The notes beneath the pieces are model-generated. The model made no database searches. It was not told where the DNA came from and saw only the letters and a program-made list of their open reading frames with translations. From the NCBI RefSeq assembly GCF_019799965.1, contig NZ_JABGCJ010000001.1, positions 434,001 to 498,000 of the forward strand: 64,000 bases of DNA. The letters run 5' to 3'. The DNA is from Modestobacter italicus. Its GTDB lineage: Bacteria > Actinomycetota > Actinomycetes > Mycobacteriales > Geodermatophilaceae. Of this stretch, positions 7,578 through 16,178 are shown in pieces. How positions within the stretch are numbered: position 1 is the stretch's first letter; the number at the start of each line of letters is the position of its first letter. Position numbers and translations under genes: made by a program.

Positions 7578-7604
7578 GGCGGAAAGAGTGGCGCATCACT
7601 TTCC
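7570..7604. promoter_or_regulatory. Candidate operator of the twin-membrane-protein operon
   Basis: Three half-sites alternate in orientation: CTTTCC (7570-7575), GGAAAG (7581-7586) and CTTTCC (7599-7604). The last two form a longer imperfect inverted repeat of 24 bases with 9 of 12 pairs matching. They overlap the start codon of the gene at 7577, and a TTGACG lies just upstream on the minus strand. The natural candidate to bind here is the winged-helix protein encoded last in the operon (inference). Confidence 0.45.
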
Positions 7605-7639
7605 AATCCGTCAAGAGACACGCCCCTGTCCTCACCCGG

Positions 7640-7775
7640 GGTGCCCGTGGTCTGATGACGCTCCAACTGCGACGGCAGTGGAGGAAGCCCGGTGCGACTC
7701 CGGCGCGGTCCCGCCACTGTGACCCGGTCCCGACCGGGGAGTCAGGAACTCCCGCCGTCGCTTCCTGCCACCTCC
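7640..7775 (+). ncRNA. Cobalamin riboswitch
   Basis: The leader of the cobalamin operon carries the recognisable conserved elements of the class: GGTGCGACTCCGGCGCGGTC then CCGCCACTGTGA, with the B12-box core GCCACTG at 7713-7719, followed by GGGGAGTCAGGAACTC. The 3' part runs toward the ATG at 7814, so it probably acts on translation or early transcription of the chelatase gene, repressing when adenosylcobalamin is bound. It is the only riboswitch found in the cluster, so it likely governs the whole run of genes to 18439. Ends are approximate. Confidence 0.9.
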
Positions 7776-7813
7776 GGGCGTGGACACCCGGGGAGAGGAC
7801 CTGTGGTCTCTTC

Positions 7814-9910
7814 ATGACCTATCCCTTCGGCGCCGTCGTCGGCATGGACGACATGCGGCTGGCCCTGCTGCTCAACGCCGTCTCCCCCGCCGTCGGCGGC
7901 GTGCTGGTGCGCGGCGAGAAGGGCACGGCGAAGTCGACGACGGTGCGCGCCCTGGCCGCCGTCCTGCCCCCGGTCGACGTCGTCACCGGCTGCCGCTTCG
8001 CCTGTGACCCCGCGGCCCCCGACCCGGAGTGCCCGGACGGCCCGCACCCGTCCGACTCCCCGGCGGTCACCCGGCCGGCGAAACTGGTCGAGCTGCCGGT
8101 CGGCGCGTCGGAGGACCGGCTGGTCGGCTCGCTGGACCTGGAGCGCGCGCTCACCGAGGGCGTGAAGAGCTTCGAGCCCGGGCTGCTGGCCGGCGCGCAC
8201 CGCGGCGTCCTCTACGTCGACGAGGTCAACCTGCTGCACGACCACCTGGTCGACCTGCTCCTGGACGCCGCCGCGCTGGGCCGGGCCTACGTGGAGCGCG
8301 AGGGCGTCTCCGTGCGGCATGCCGCCCGCTTCCTGCTGGTCGGCACCATGAACCCGGAGGAGGGCGAGCTCCGCCCCCAGCTGCTGGACCGGTTCGGCCT
8401 CACCGTGGAGGTCGCCGCCCCCCGGGACGCCGACCTGCGCGCCGAGGTGGTCCGCCGCCGGTTCGGCTACGACGCCGACCCGGCCGCCTTCGCCGCCGCC
8501 TGGGCGGACGAGGAGTCCGCGCTGGCCCGGCAGATCGCCGAGGCCCGCGCCCGGCTCCCCCGCGTCGTCCTCTCCGACGCCGCGCTGCGCCAGGTGACCA
8601 GCGTCTGCGCCGCCTTCGACGTGGACGGGCTGCGCGCCGACCTGGTCACCGCCCGCGCCGCGATCGCGCACGCCGCCTGGTGCGGCCGGGAGGAGGTGAC
8701 CGAGGACGACGTCCGGGTCGCCGCCCGGCTCGCCCTCCCGCACCGCCGCCGGCGCAACCCCTTCGACGCCCCCGGCCTGGACGACGAGACCCTCGACCAG
8801 GCGCTGGAGGACTCCCGCCCCGACTCTCCGCCCGACGACGACCCCACCCCGCCCGAGGGCACCGACCCCACCGACGGCGGCCCCGACGACTCCCCCGACG
8901 GCCATGGTGGCCAACATGGCCGCTCGGACGACCCAGGCGACCAGTCGTCCGGCCAGGAGCCCGGCCAGGAGTCCGGCCATGTTGGCCAACATGGCCCTGA
9001 GGACGGCGGGGAGCAGGGGCCGACGACGGCGCCGCGGGGTGAGGGCGGCGGGCACACCGACGCTGCGCCCGCACCGGACAAGGCAGCCGTCACCCCCGAC
9101 GCCCCGTTCCGGGTGCAGCGGCTGGAGGTGCCCGGCATCGGCGCGGGCGCGGCCGGCCGGCGCTCCCGGGCCCGCAGCGAACGCGGTCGGGTCGTGGGCT
9201 CGAAGCGACCCGAGGGCAGCGTCACCAAGCTGCACCTGGTGGACACCGTGCTCGCCGCGGCTCCGCACCAGCGGGCCCGTGGCCGCAGCGGCACCGGCCT
9301 GCGGGTCGAGCGCGCCGACCTGCGCCAGGCCACGCTGGAGGGCCGCGAGGGCAACCTCGTCCTCTTCGTCGTCGACGCGAGCGGCTCGATGGGCGCCCGC
9401 TCCCGGATGGCGGCGGTGAAGGGCGCCGTCCTCTCGCTGCTGATGGACGCCTACCAGCGCCGGGACAAGGTCGGGCTGATCACCTTCCGCGGCGGGGACG
9501 CCGAGCTGACCCTGCCGCCGACCTGGTCGGTGGAGGCGGCGGCCGCCCGGCTGACCAGCCTGCCCACCGGCGGCCGCACCCCGCTGGCCGCCGGGCTGTT
9601 GCGGGCGCACGAGACGCTGCGGCTGGAGCGGGTGCGCGACCCGCAGCGCCGTCCGCTGCTCGTCGTCGTCACCGACGGCCGGGCGACCGGCCCACGCGGT
9701 GGCGACCACCTCGCCGACGCCCGCCGCGCCGCCGGGCTGCTGGCCGCGGCCGGGACGGCGAGCATCGTCGTCGACTGCGAGTCCGGGCCGGTGCGGCTGG
9801 GCCTGGCCGCCTCGCTGGGCACCGCACTGGGCGCCCAGACCATGCGGCTGGAGGAGCTGGGCGCCGAGGCGCTGTCCGGCGTCGTCCGCTCGGTGCGAGA
9901 GGCCGCCTGA
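7814..9910 (+). CDS. Putative cobaltochelatase, fused AAA+ (BchI-like) and VWA (BchD-like) subunit
   Basis: A 698-residue protein that, with the large CobN subunit (not in this window), should insert cobalt into hydrogenobyrinate diamide at ATP cost. The AAA+ half has Walker A GEKGTAKST (about residues 34-42), the Cys-rich GCRFACDPAAPDPEC and Walker B VLYVDEVNLL. A long acidic Pro/Gly/Asp linker follows (about 335-430). The C-terminal von Willebrand A domain has the metal-site motif DASGSMG near residue 520. ATG 7814 is chosen because the riboswitch ends just before it. Two copies of a 22-base palindrome (8900-8921, 8975-8996) are translated within the linker as GHGGQHG and GHVGQHG. Confidence 0.9.
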   Translation: MTYPFGAVVGMDDMRLALLLNAVSPAVGGVLVRGEKGTAKSTTVRALAAVLPPVDVVTGCRFACDPAAPDPECPDGPHPSDSPAVTRPAKLVELPVGASEDRLVGSLDLERALTEGVKSFEPGLLAGAHRGVLYVDEVNLLHDHLVDLLLDAAALGRAYVEREGVSVRHAARFLLVGTMNPEEGELRPQLLDRFGLTVEVAAPRDADLRAEVVRRRFGYDADPAAFAAAWADEESALARQIAEARARLPRVVLSDAALRQVTSVCAAFDVDGLRADLVTARAAIAHAAWCGREEVTEDDVRVAARLALPHRRRRNPFDAPGLDDETLDQALEDSRPDSPPDDDPTPPEGTDPTDGGPDDSPDGHGGQHGRSDDPGDQSSGQEPGQESGHVGQHGPEDGGEQGPTTAPRGEGGGHTDAAPAPDKAAVTPDAPFRVQRLEVPGIGAGAAGRRSRARSERGRVVGSKRPEGSVTKLHLVDTVLAAAPHQRARGRSGTGLRVERADLRQATLEGREGNLVLFVVDASGSMGARSRMAAVKGAVLSLLMDAYQRRDKVGLITFRGGDAELTLPPTWSVEAAAARLTSLPTGGRTPLAAGLLRAHETLRLERVRDPQRRPLLVVVTDGRATGPRGGDHLADARRAAGLLAAAGTASIVVDCESGPVRLGLAASLGTALGAQTMRLEELGAEALSGVVRSVREAA
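8900..8921. repeat. 22-base palindrome, copy 1 (one mismatch)
   Basis: This copy reads GGCCATGGTGG followed by CCAACATGGCC; it differs from the consensus left arm GGCCATGTTGG at one base. It lies in the linker-coding part of the cobaltochelatase gene and keeps the frame (GHGGQHG). See the other copies at 8975, 10540 and 10594. Confidence 0.85.
8975..8996. repeat. 22-base palindrome, copy 2 (perfect)
   Basis: Perfect palindrome with arms GGCCATGTTGG and CCAACATGGCC, in the cobaltochelatase linker, encoding GHVGQHG in the same frame as copy 1. The spacing between copies 1 and 2 is 75 bases start to start, a multiple of three, so both preserve the reading frame. Confidence 0.9.
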
Positions 9911-9911
9911 C

Positions 9912-10526
9912 ATGCCACAGGGACAGGTCGCGGTCGTACCGCAGGACGGGCTGAACACCCGGCAGCGCCGCAACCGGCCACTGCTGGCGGTGCACACCGG
10001 GGAGATGAAGGGCAAGTCCACCGCCGCCTTCGGGATGGCGATGCGGGCGTGGAACCAGGGCTGGTCGATCGCGGTCTACCAGTTCGTCAAGAGCGCCAAG
10101 TGGAAGGTCGGCGAGGAGAACGCGCTGACCGCGCTGGGCCGGCTGCACGCCGAGACCGGCGAGGGCGGCCCGGTGGTCTGGCACAAGATGGGCTCGGGCT
10201 GGTCGTGGTCGCGCAAGCACGGCGAGGAGACCGACCACGCCGCCGACGCCGTCGAGGGCTGGGCGCAGATCAAGCGCGACCTGGCCGCGGAGGCGCACCG
10301 CTTCTACGTGCTCGACGAGTTCACCTACCCGCTGAAGTGGGGCTGGGTCGAGGTCGAGGACGTCGTCGAGACCCTGACGAACCGCCCGGGCAGCCAGCAC
10401 GTGGTCATCACCGGCCGCGACGCCCCGCCGGCACTCGTCGAGGCAGCCGACCTGGTCGTGGAGATGACCAAGGTCAAACACCCGATGGACGCCGGCCAGA
10501 AGGGCCAACGGGGGATCGAGTGGTGA
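9912..10526 (+). CDS. cobO: Cob(I)yrinic acid a,c-diamide adenosyltransferase
   Basis: A 204-residue CobA/CobO-type corrinoid adenosyltransferase that moves the 5'-deoxyadenosyl group of ATP onto reduced cobalt. The P-loop variant GEMKGKST is at residues 30-37; WSRKHGEETDHAADAV and YVLDEFTYPLKWGW are the conserved substrate and Walker-B-like regions, and the C-terminal VEMTKVKHPMDAGQKGQRGIEW is the family tail. ATG 9912 follows the chelatase stop by one base, so the pair is translationally coupled. The 106 bases after it, before cobB, contain two copies of the 22-base palindrome. Confidence 0.93.
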   Translation: MPQGQVAVVPQDGLNTRQRRNRPLLAVHTGEMKGKSTAAFGMAMRAWNQGWSIAVYQFVKSAKWKVGEENALTALGRLHAETGEGGPVVWHKMGSGWSWSRKHGEETDHAADAVEGWAQIKRDLAAEAHRFYVLDEFTYPLKWGWVEVEDVVETLTNRPGSQHVVITGRDAPPALVEAADLVVEMTKVKHPMDAGQKGQRGIEW

Positions 10527-10539
10527 CCCGCCTCCCGGC

Positions 10540-10561
10540 GGCCATGTTGGCCAACATGGCC
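10540..10561. repeat. 22-base palindrome, copy 3 (perfect)
   Basis: Perfect palindrome with arms GGCCATGTTGG and CCAACATGGCC, starting 14 bases after the cobO stop codon. As RNA it would form an 11-pair hairpin only if the centre opened; as DNA it is a symmetric site. It is one of two copies in the cobO-cobB gap. Confidence 0.9.
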
Positions 10562-10593
10562 GCGGCCGCCCGACCGCACCGGTCCTCCGGACC

Positions 10594-10615
10594 GGCCATG
10601 TTGGCCAACATGGCC
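10594..10615. repeat. 22-base palindrome, copy 4 (perfect)
   Basis: Second perfect copy in the cobO-cobB gap, 54 bases after copy 3, ending 17 bases before the cobB start codon, where it could influence initiation or mRNA processing within the operon. Between copies 3 and 4 lies a GC-rich spacer with ACCGGTCC and GGACCGG arms. Confidence 0.9.
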
Positions 10616-10632
10616 GCCCAGGGGGTCGGGCG

Positions 10633-12012
10633 ATGAGGATGCCGCGGATCGTCGTGGCGGCGCCGTCGTCGAACGCCGGGAAGACGTCGATCACCACGGG
10701 GCTGATCGCCGCGCTGACCGCCCGGGGGCTCAGCGTGAGCCCGCACAAGGTCGGGCCGGACTACATCGACCCCGGCTACCACGGCCTCGCCGCCGGCCGC
10801 CCGGGCCGCAACCTGGACAAGTGGCTGGTCGGCGACGACCGGATCACCCCGCTGTTCCTGCACGGCTCCCGCGGAGCCGACGTCGCGGTGGTCGAGGGCG
10901 TGATGGGGCTGTTCGACGGCGCCGCGCACGCCAGCGTCGAGCCCGGCTACGGCTCCACCGCCCAGCTGGCCACCCACCTGCAGGCCCCGGTCGTGCTGGT
11001 CGTCGACGCCGCCTCGCAGGCCCGGAGCGTCGCCGCGCTGGTGCACGGGTTCGCCACCTTCGACCCGTCGGTGCGGATCGGCGGTGTCGTCCTCAACCGG
11101 GTCGGCACCGACCGGCACGAGGCGATCCTGCGCGAGGCGCTGGGCGCGGCCGGGGTGCCGGTGCTGGGTGCGGTCCGCCGGATCGAGGAGCTGCAGACAC
11201 CGTCCCGGCACCTGGGCCTGGTGCCCGCCGCCGAGCGGTCGGCCGAGGCGGTGCGCACGGTGCGGGCGCTGGGCGCGGTCGTCGAGTCGAGCATCGACCT
11301 GGACGCCGTACTGCGGCTGGCCCGCACCGCACCCGACCTGGCCGGCGACCCCTGGGACCCGGCCGCCGAGGTCACCCGGGTCGAGGGCCGGCCGGTGGTC
11401 GCCGTCGCCGGCGGCCCGGCGTTCACCTTCGGCTACGCCGAGACCGCCGAGCTGCTCACCGCGGCCGGCGCCGAGGTGGTCACGGTCGACCCGCTGCGGG
11501 ACGGCGCCCTGCCCGAGGGCACCCGCGCGCTGGTCGTCGGCGGCGGCTTCCCCGAGGTGCACGCGAGTGCGCTGAGCGCCAACGTCGGGCTGCGGACGGC
11601 GATCGCCGAGCTCGCCCGGTCCGGGGCGCCGATCGCCGCCGAGTGCGCCGGGCTGCTCTACCTCTCCCAGGAGCTGGACGGCGAACCGATGTGCGGCGTG
11701 CTGCCCACGTCGACGGCGATGCACCCGCGGCTGACGCTGGGCTACCGGGCCGCGGTCGCGCTGACCGACAGCGTGCTGGCCCCGGCCGGCACCCGGGTGC
11801 GCGGGCACGAGTTCCACCGCACGACCGCGGGTCCGGCCGCCGGCGCGACCCCGGCCTGGCAGTGGAACGCCGACGGGCCGGAGGGCTTCGTCACGGCGAA
11901 CGTGCACGCCTCCTACCTGCACCTGAACTGGGCCGGGTCCCCGGGGATGGCCTCCCGCTTCGTCGCCGCCGCCGCGCGGGTCCCGCTGGGAGCGCTCCAT
12001 GCACATCGCTGA
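10633..12012 (+). CDS. cobB: Cobyrinate/hydrogenobyrinate a,c-diamide synthase
   Basis: A 459-residue CobB/CbiA enzyme that amidates the a and c carboxylates of the corrin ring with glutamine and ATP. The N-terminal domain has the P-loop SSNAGKTS (about residues 12-19) and [13 protein letters not shown]. The C-terminal glutamine amidotransferase domain has its nucleophile Cys at about residue 338 in ECAGLLYL and the late motif GHEFHRTT. The length is normal. ATG 10633 sits 17 bases after palindrome copy 4. Its end overlaps cbiM by 14 bases. Since the chelatase and CobO belong to the aerobic-type pathway, hydrogenobyrinate is the likelier substrate (inference). Confidence 0.93.
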   Translation: MRMPRIVVAAPSSNAGKTSITTGLIAALTARGLSVSPHKVGPDYIDPGYHGLAAGRPGRNLDKWLVGDDRITPLFLHGSRGADVAVVEGVMGLFDGAAHASVEPGYGSTAQLATHLQAPVVLVVDAASQARSVAALVHGFATFDPSVRIGGVVLNRVGTDRHEAILREALGAAGVPVLGAVRRIEELQTPSRHLGLVPAAERSAEAVRTVRALGAVVESSIDLDAVLRLARTAPDLAGDPWDPAAEVTRVEGRPVVAVAGGPAFTFGYAETAELLTAAGAEVVTVDPLRDGALPEGTRALVVGGGFPEVHASALSANVGLRTAIAELARSGAPIAAECAGLLYLSQELDGEPMCGVLPTSTAMHPRLTLGYRAAVALTDSVLAPAGTRVRGHEFHRTTAGPAAGATPAWQWNADGPEGFVTANVHASYLHLNWAGSPGMASRFVAAAARVPLGALHAHR

Positions 12013-12775
12013 GGGGTTCCTGCCCCCGGTCCACGCCGTGGGCTGGACCATCGCCGCCGCCCCGTTCGTCGTCCACGGCGCGCGGTGCGTGGTCAAGGAG
12101 GTGCGCGAGCACCCTGAGTCGACGCTGCTGCTGGGCGCGGCCGGCGCGTTCACCTTCGTGCTGAGCGCGATCAAGCTGCCCTCGGTCACCGGCAGCTCCA
12201 GCCACCCGACCGGCACCGGGCTGGGCGCGGTGCTGTTCCGGCCACCGGTGATGGCCCTGCTGGGCACGGTGGTGCTGCTGTTCCAGGCCCTGCTGCTGGC
12301 CCACGGCGGCCTCACCACGCTGGGCGCCAACGCCTTCTCGATGGCCGTCGTCGGGCCGTGGGCCGGGTACGCCGCCTACCGGCTGACCCGGCGGCTGGGC
12401 GGTGGGCTGCTCGGCGGGGTCTTCGCCGGCATGGCAGTCGCCGACCTCGCCACCTACGTGACGACGGCCCTGCAGCTGGCCTGGGCGCACCCGGACGCGA
12501 GCAGCGGCTTCGCCGGGGCGGCGGCCAAGTTCCTGGGTGTCTTCGCGGTCACCCAGATCCCGCTCGCCGTCGGTGAGGGGCTGCTCGGCGTGCTGCTGTT
12601 CCGGGTGCTGACGGTCAACGCCCGTCCGGAGCTGGAGCGCCTCGGCGTCCTCCGCCCCGCCCCGGACGCCCCCCACGCACTTTCGCGCGATCAAGCACCG
12701 GCGCTCTCGCGCGACCACGTGCACGAGGATCAGCGCGCGCAAGCGTCGGATGCGCCGCACGGCGGCGAGCGATGA
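11999..12775 (+). CDS. cbiM: Energy-coupling factor cobalt transporter, substrate-binding membrane subunit CbiM
   Basis: A 258-residue membrane protein starting [10 protein letters not shown]; the N-terminal Met-His is the cobalt ligand of the family. Conserved segments include [24 protein letters not shown] and [20 protein letters not shown]. With CbiN, CbiQ and CbiO encoded next, it forms a cobalt importer supplying corrin synthesis. The start overlaps the end of cobB. The C-terminal about 40 residues ([20 protein letters not shown]...) are hydrophilic, not typical of CbiM, and are encoded by two near-copies of a 17-base motif (12677-12693 and 12701-12717). Confidence 0.93.
   Translation: MHIAEGFLPPVHAVGWTIAAAPFVVHGARCVVKEVREHPESTLLLGAAGAFTFVLSAIKLPSVTGSSSHPTGTGLGAVLFRPPVMALLGTVVLLFQALLLAHGGLTTLGANAFSMAVVGPWAGYAAYRLTRRLGGGLLGGVFAGMAVADLATYVTTALQLAWAHPDASSGFAGAAAKFLGVFAVTQIPLAVGEGLLGVLLFRVLTVNARPELERLGVLRPAPDAPHALSRDQAPALSRDHVHEDQRAQASDAPHGGER
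12677..12717. repeat. Two near-identical 17-base motifs in the cbiM tail
   Basis: GCACTTTCGCGCGATCA (12677-12693) and GCGCTCTCGCGCGACCA (12701-12717) match at 14 of 17 bases and are 24 bases apart. They encode the odd hydrophilic tail of CbiM (LSRDQ, LSRDH). They may be a remnant of an intergenic repeat that has become coding. Confidence 0.5.
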
Positions 12776-13080
12776 GGCGGCACCTGGTCACCGCACTGCT
12801 GGTGCTGGCCGTGATCGCGCTGTTCGCCACCCCGCTGCTGCTGGACGGCGGCAGCGAGTACGCCGGCACCGACAGCCAGGCCACCGCGCTGATCGAGGAG
12901 TCCGACCCCGGCTACGAACCGTGGTTCGAGTCGGTCTTCTCCCCCGGCTCGTCGGAGGTGGAGTCCGGCCTGTTCGCGCTGCAGGCGGCGCTCGGCGGTG
13001 GCGTGCTGGGCTACGTCCTCGGCCGGCTGAAGGGCCGCCGGACGGCGGAGCGGGTGCCCGCGCCACCCGCGGAGCCGTGA
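12772..13080 (+). CDS. cbiN: Energy-coupling factor cobalt transporter auxiliary subunit CbiN
   Basis: A 102-residue protein with two membrane helices (about residues 5-24 and 70-84). The loop has the CbiN signature: [20 protein letters not shown], then [20 protein letters not shown]. It assists metal insertion into CbiM. ATG 12772 overlaps the cbiM stop by four bases, and its own stop overlaps the cbiQ start. Confidence 0.93.
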   Translation: MRRHLVTALLVLAVIALFATPLLLDGGSEYAGTDSQATALIEESDPGYEPWFESVFSPGSSEVESGLFALQAALGGGVLGYVLGRLKGRRTAERVPAPPAEP

Positions 13081-13808
13081 CCGGGCTGGCGATCGACGAC
13101 GCCGCCTGGGCCAGCGCCTGGCGGCTGCGCTCCCCCGCCGACAAGCTGCTGCTCTGCGGTGGGCTGGTCGTCTGCGCGCTGGCGCTGCCCGCGTGGCCGG
13201 GCAGCGTGCTGGTCGGGCTCGCCGCGGTCACGCTGGCGCTCGGCCCGGCCCGGGTGCCGGCCCGGACCTTCGGCCGCGCGGTCCGGGTGCCGCTGCTGTT
13301 CATCACCGTCGGTGCGCTGACCGCCGTCGTCCAGGTCGGCGGCGGGCTCGGGTGGGCGCCGGACGCCGCCGCGCAGGCCGGCCAGCTCGTCGGGCACGCG
13401 GTGGCGGGCAGCGCGGCGGTGCTGTTGCTGGCGACGACCACGCCGATGTCGGACCTGCTGCCCGCGCTGCACCGGCTCCGGGTGCCCGACGCCGTCATCG
13501 AGGTCGCGTCGGTGACCTACCGGATGCTGTTCGTGCTGCTCACCAGCCTGTCGACGATCCGGGAGGCACAGACGGCGCGGATGGGGCACGCGGGCGTCCG
13601 CGCCTCCTACCGCTCGGCGGGGATGCTGGCCGCCGCCGTCCTCACCCGCTCCTTCGACCGGGCCCGCCGGCTGCAGGACGGGCTGGCCGGCCGTGGCATG
13701 GAGGTCGGCCTGCGGGTGCTGCCGGAGGTGCTGCCGTCGTCCCGCCGGTTCGTCGCGGCCACTCTCGCCGGGCTGGCGGCCCTGGTGACGGTGAGCGTCC
13801 TGGCATGA
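13077..13808 (+). CDS. cbiQ: Energy-coupling factor cobalt transporter transmembrane subunit CbiQ
   Basis: A 243-residue T-component. The GTG start at 13077 overlaps the cbiN TGA. Several membrane helices precede the cytoplasmic coupling motifs: [14 protein letters not shown] and the later [20 protein letters not shown] contain the two Ala-Arg-Gly type helices that dock to the ATPase. It links CbiM to CbiO. The reading frame is open far upstream, but CbiQ homology begins at [19 protein letters not shown]. Confidence 0.92.
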   Translation: MTGLAIDDAAWASAWRLRSPADKLLLCGGLVVCALALPAWPGSVLVGLAAVTLALGPARVPARTFGRAVRVPLLFITVGALTAVVQVGGGLGWAPDAAAQAGQLVGHAVAGSAAVLLLATTTPMSDLLPALHRLRVPDAVIEVASVTYRMLFVLLTSLSTIREAQTARMGHAGVRASYRSAGMLAAAVLTRSFDRARRLQDGLAGRGMEVGLRVLPEVLPSSRRFVAATLAGLAALVTVSVLA

Positions 13809-14650
13809 GCCACCTGACGCTGGCCGCCGAGGGCCTGGTCGCCGGGTACGAGCGCGGCTCGCGCGTGCTGGACGGCGCCGCGCTGACCGTGCCCCCGGGC
13901 CGCCGGCTCGCGCTGCTGGGCGCCAACGGCTCGGGCAAGACGACGCTGCTGCGCTGCCTGTCCGGGGCGCTGGAGCCGGCTCGCGGCCGGGTCACCCTGG
14001 ACGGCGCGGAGCTGCGGCACACCCGGGCCGGGCTGCGGGCCCACCGGCAGGCCGTGCAGCTCGTGCTGCAGGACCCCGACGACCAGCTGTTCAGCGCCTC
14101 CGTCGCCCAGGACGTCTCCTTCGGGCCGGTGAACCTGGGCCTGCCCGAGGCCGAGGTGCGGGCCCGGGTCGCCGAGGCACTGGACCTGCTCGCCGTCGCG
14201 CACCTGGCGGGGCGGCCGACCCACCAGCTGTCCTACGGCGAGCGCAAGCGGGTGGCGATCGCCGGTGCGGTGGCGATGCGGCCCTGCGTGCTGCTGCTCG
14301 ACGAGCCGACCGCCGGCCTGGACCCGACCGCGGTCGGTGAGGCGCTGGCCGCGCTGGCCCGGCTGCAGGAGGCCGACTCCACGGTGGTGATGAGCACCCA
14401 CGACGTCGACCTGGCCCTGCGCTGGGCCGACGAGGTCGCCGTGGTGGTGGACGGCGGGGTGGTGCAGGGCGCACCGGACGTCGTCCTCGGCGACGACGCG
14501 CTGCTGGCCCGGGCCCGGCTGGACCGGCCGTGGGCGCTCACCGTCGGTGCCCGGCTGCGCGAGCTCGGCCTGCTCCCCGACGGCGCCCTCCCCCGCGACG
14601 CCGACGCGCTGCTGGCCGCGCTGCCCGACCGCCCGGGCGTGCGCACGTGA
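13805..14650 (+). CDS. cbiO: Energy-coupling factor cobalt transporter ATP-binding subunit CbiO
   Basis: A 281-residue ABC ATPase. Walker A is GANGSGKTT, the Q-loop [20 protein letters not shown] is the ECF-type variant, the signature is LSYGERKRV, Walker B is [12 protein letters not shown] and the switch His is in STHDVDLA. It powers the CbiMNQ cobalt importer. ATG 13805 overlaps the cbiQ stop (ATGA), and its TGA overlaps the next start, keeping the whole run coupled. Confidence 0.93.
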   Translation: MSHLTLAAEGLVAGYERGSRVLDGAALTVPPGRRLALLGANGSGKTTLLRCLSGALEPARGRVTLDGAELRHTRAGLRAHRQAVQLVLQDPDDQLFSASVAQDVSFGPVNLGLPEAEVRARVAEALDLLAVAHLAGRPTHQLSYGERKRVAIAGAVAMRPCVLLLDEPTAGLDPTAVGEALAALARLQEADSTVVMSTHDVDLALRWADEVAVVVDGGVVQGAPDVVLGDDALLARARLDRPWALTVGARLRELGLLPDGALPRDADALLAALPDRPGVRT

Positions 14651-16110
14651 TGACCGTGGGCGTGGGCGCGTCCACCGGCGCGACCGCCGAGGAGGTGCTG
14701 GCCGCGATCGACGCCGCGCTGGCCACGGTCGACGCCCAGCTGCTCGCCGCGGCCGGCCCGCTGCGGCTGGCCACGCTGGACGCCCGGGCCGCCGAGCCGG
14801 GGGTGCGCGAGGCCGCCGGGCGCCTGGGCTGGCCGCTCACCGGGCACCCGGCCGCCGCGCTGGCCGCCGTCCCGGTGCCCGCACCCTCGGACCGGGTCGC
14901 CGCAGCGGTGGGCACCGCCTCGGTCGCCGAGGCCGCCGCCCTGCTCGGCGGCGGCGAGCTGCTGCTCGGCAAGACGGCGCACGGCCGGGTCACGGTCGCG
15001 GTCGCCGTCCGCGACGACCCGGAGCACCAGCACGACGTCCCGCCCCAGCGCCCCGCCGTCGACCCCCGTCAGCAGGACGTCGACCTCCGACACCACGGCG
15101 ACGCCGAGGTCGGCCCCGGGCTGGTCGACCTCGCGGTGAACGTGCGCGCCGACGCACCCCCGGCCTGGCTGCGCGAGGTGCTGCACCGGGCGGTCGACGC
15201 CAGCGCCGGCTACCCCGACCCGCGCCCGGCCCGTGCCGCGGTCGCCGCCGCGCACGGCCGGGACGAGGCCGAGGTGCTGCTCACCGCCGGGGCCGCCGAG
15301 ACGTTCACCCTGCTCGCCCGGGCGCTGCGCCCCCGCCGCGCGGTCGTCGTCCACCCGTCGTTCACCGAGCCGGAGGCCGCGCTGCGCGCCGCCGGGCACC
15401 CGGTGGAGCGGGTGCTGCTCGACCCGCCGTACGACCGGCTCTCCGGCGTCCCGGACGACGCCGACCTCGTGGTGCTGGGCAACCCGACCAACCCGACGTC
15501 CGTGCTGCACCCGGCCGCCGTGGTGGCCGCGCTGGCCCGGCCGGGGCGGGTGCTGGTGGTCGACGAGGCGTTCGCCGACACCGTGCCGGGCGAGACCGAG
15601 TCGCTGGCCGGCCGCACCGACCTGCCCGGCCTGCTGGTGGTGCGGAGCCTGACCAAGACGTGGGGCCTGGCCGGGCTGCGGGTCGGCTACGCCCTCGGCC
15701 CGGCCGACCTGGTCGCCGCCCTGGCCGCCCAGCAGCCGCACTGGCCGGTCTCCACGCCCGCGCTGGCCGCGCTGTCCGCCTGCACCACGCCCGCGGCCCG
15801 CGCCGAGGCCGACCAGGTGGCCCGCCGGCTCACCGTCCACCGGGACGCCCTGCTGGCCGCGCTGCCCGACGGCGTCCAGGTGGTCGGCGAGCCGGCGAGC
15901 GCCTTCGTGCTGCTGCGCGTCCCGGGCGGGGCACGGGTGCGGGAGCGGCTGCGGGAGCGCGGCTGGGCGGTGCGCCGCGGCGACACCTTCCCCGGCCTGG
16001 ACGGCGACCACCTGCGGGTCGCCGTCCGGGACCCCGGGACCTCCCGTGCGTTCGCCGAGGTGCTGGCTGCGATCCTTGCCGAGGCCCAGATCCCTGAGGA
16101 GACCCGCTGA
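14650..16110 (+). CDS. cobC: CobE/CbiG-C domain fused to CobC-like aminotransferase-fold protein (Rv2231c family)
   Basis: A 486-residue fusion. Residues 1 to about 120 (VGVGASTGATAEEVLAAIDA... TASVAEAAALLGGGELLLGK) match the CobE/CbiG C-terminal domain, linked to corrin ring processing. After a His/Gln-rich linker (PEHQHDVPPQRPAVDPRQQD), residues from about 150 on form a PLP-dependent fold-type I domain: SAGYPDPRPARAAVAAAHGR, NPTNPT, VVDEAFAD, and the PLP-binding Lys in SLTKTWGLAGLRVGY. This half should act like CobC/CobD, supplying the aminopropanol arm of cobalamin. ATG 14650 overlaps the cbiO stop; a GTG at 14647 is also possible. The same architecture is known from mycobacterial Rv2231c-type proteins. 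Confidence 0.87.
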   Translation: MTVGVGASTGATAEEVLAAIDAALATVDAQLLAAAGPLRLATLDARAAEPGVREAAGRLGWPLTGHPAAALAAVPVPAPSDRVAAAVGTASVAEAAALLGGGELLLGKTAHGRVTVAVAVRDDPEHQHDVPPQRPAVDPRQQDVDLRHHGDAEVGPGLVDLAVNVRADAPPAWLREVLHRAVDASAGYPDPRPARAAVAAAHGRDEAEVLLTAGAAETFTLLARALRPRRAVVVHPSFTEPEAALRAAGHPVERVLLDPPYDRLSGVPDDADLVVLGNPTNPTSVLHPAAVVAALARPGRVLVVDEAFADTVPGETESLAGRTDLPGLLVVRSLTKTWGLAGLRVGYALGPADLVAALAAQQPHWPVSTPALAALSACTTPAARAEADQVARRLTVHRDALLAALPDGVQVVGEPASAFVLLRVPGGARVRERLRERGWAVRRGDTFPGLDGDHLRVAVRDPGTSRAFAEVLAAILAEAQIPEETR

Positions 16111-16178
16111 GCACCGATCCGTCCTCGTTCCCCGGCACGCTGCTGGGCGCCACGATCGCCGCCGTCCGGCCGCGGGAC

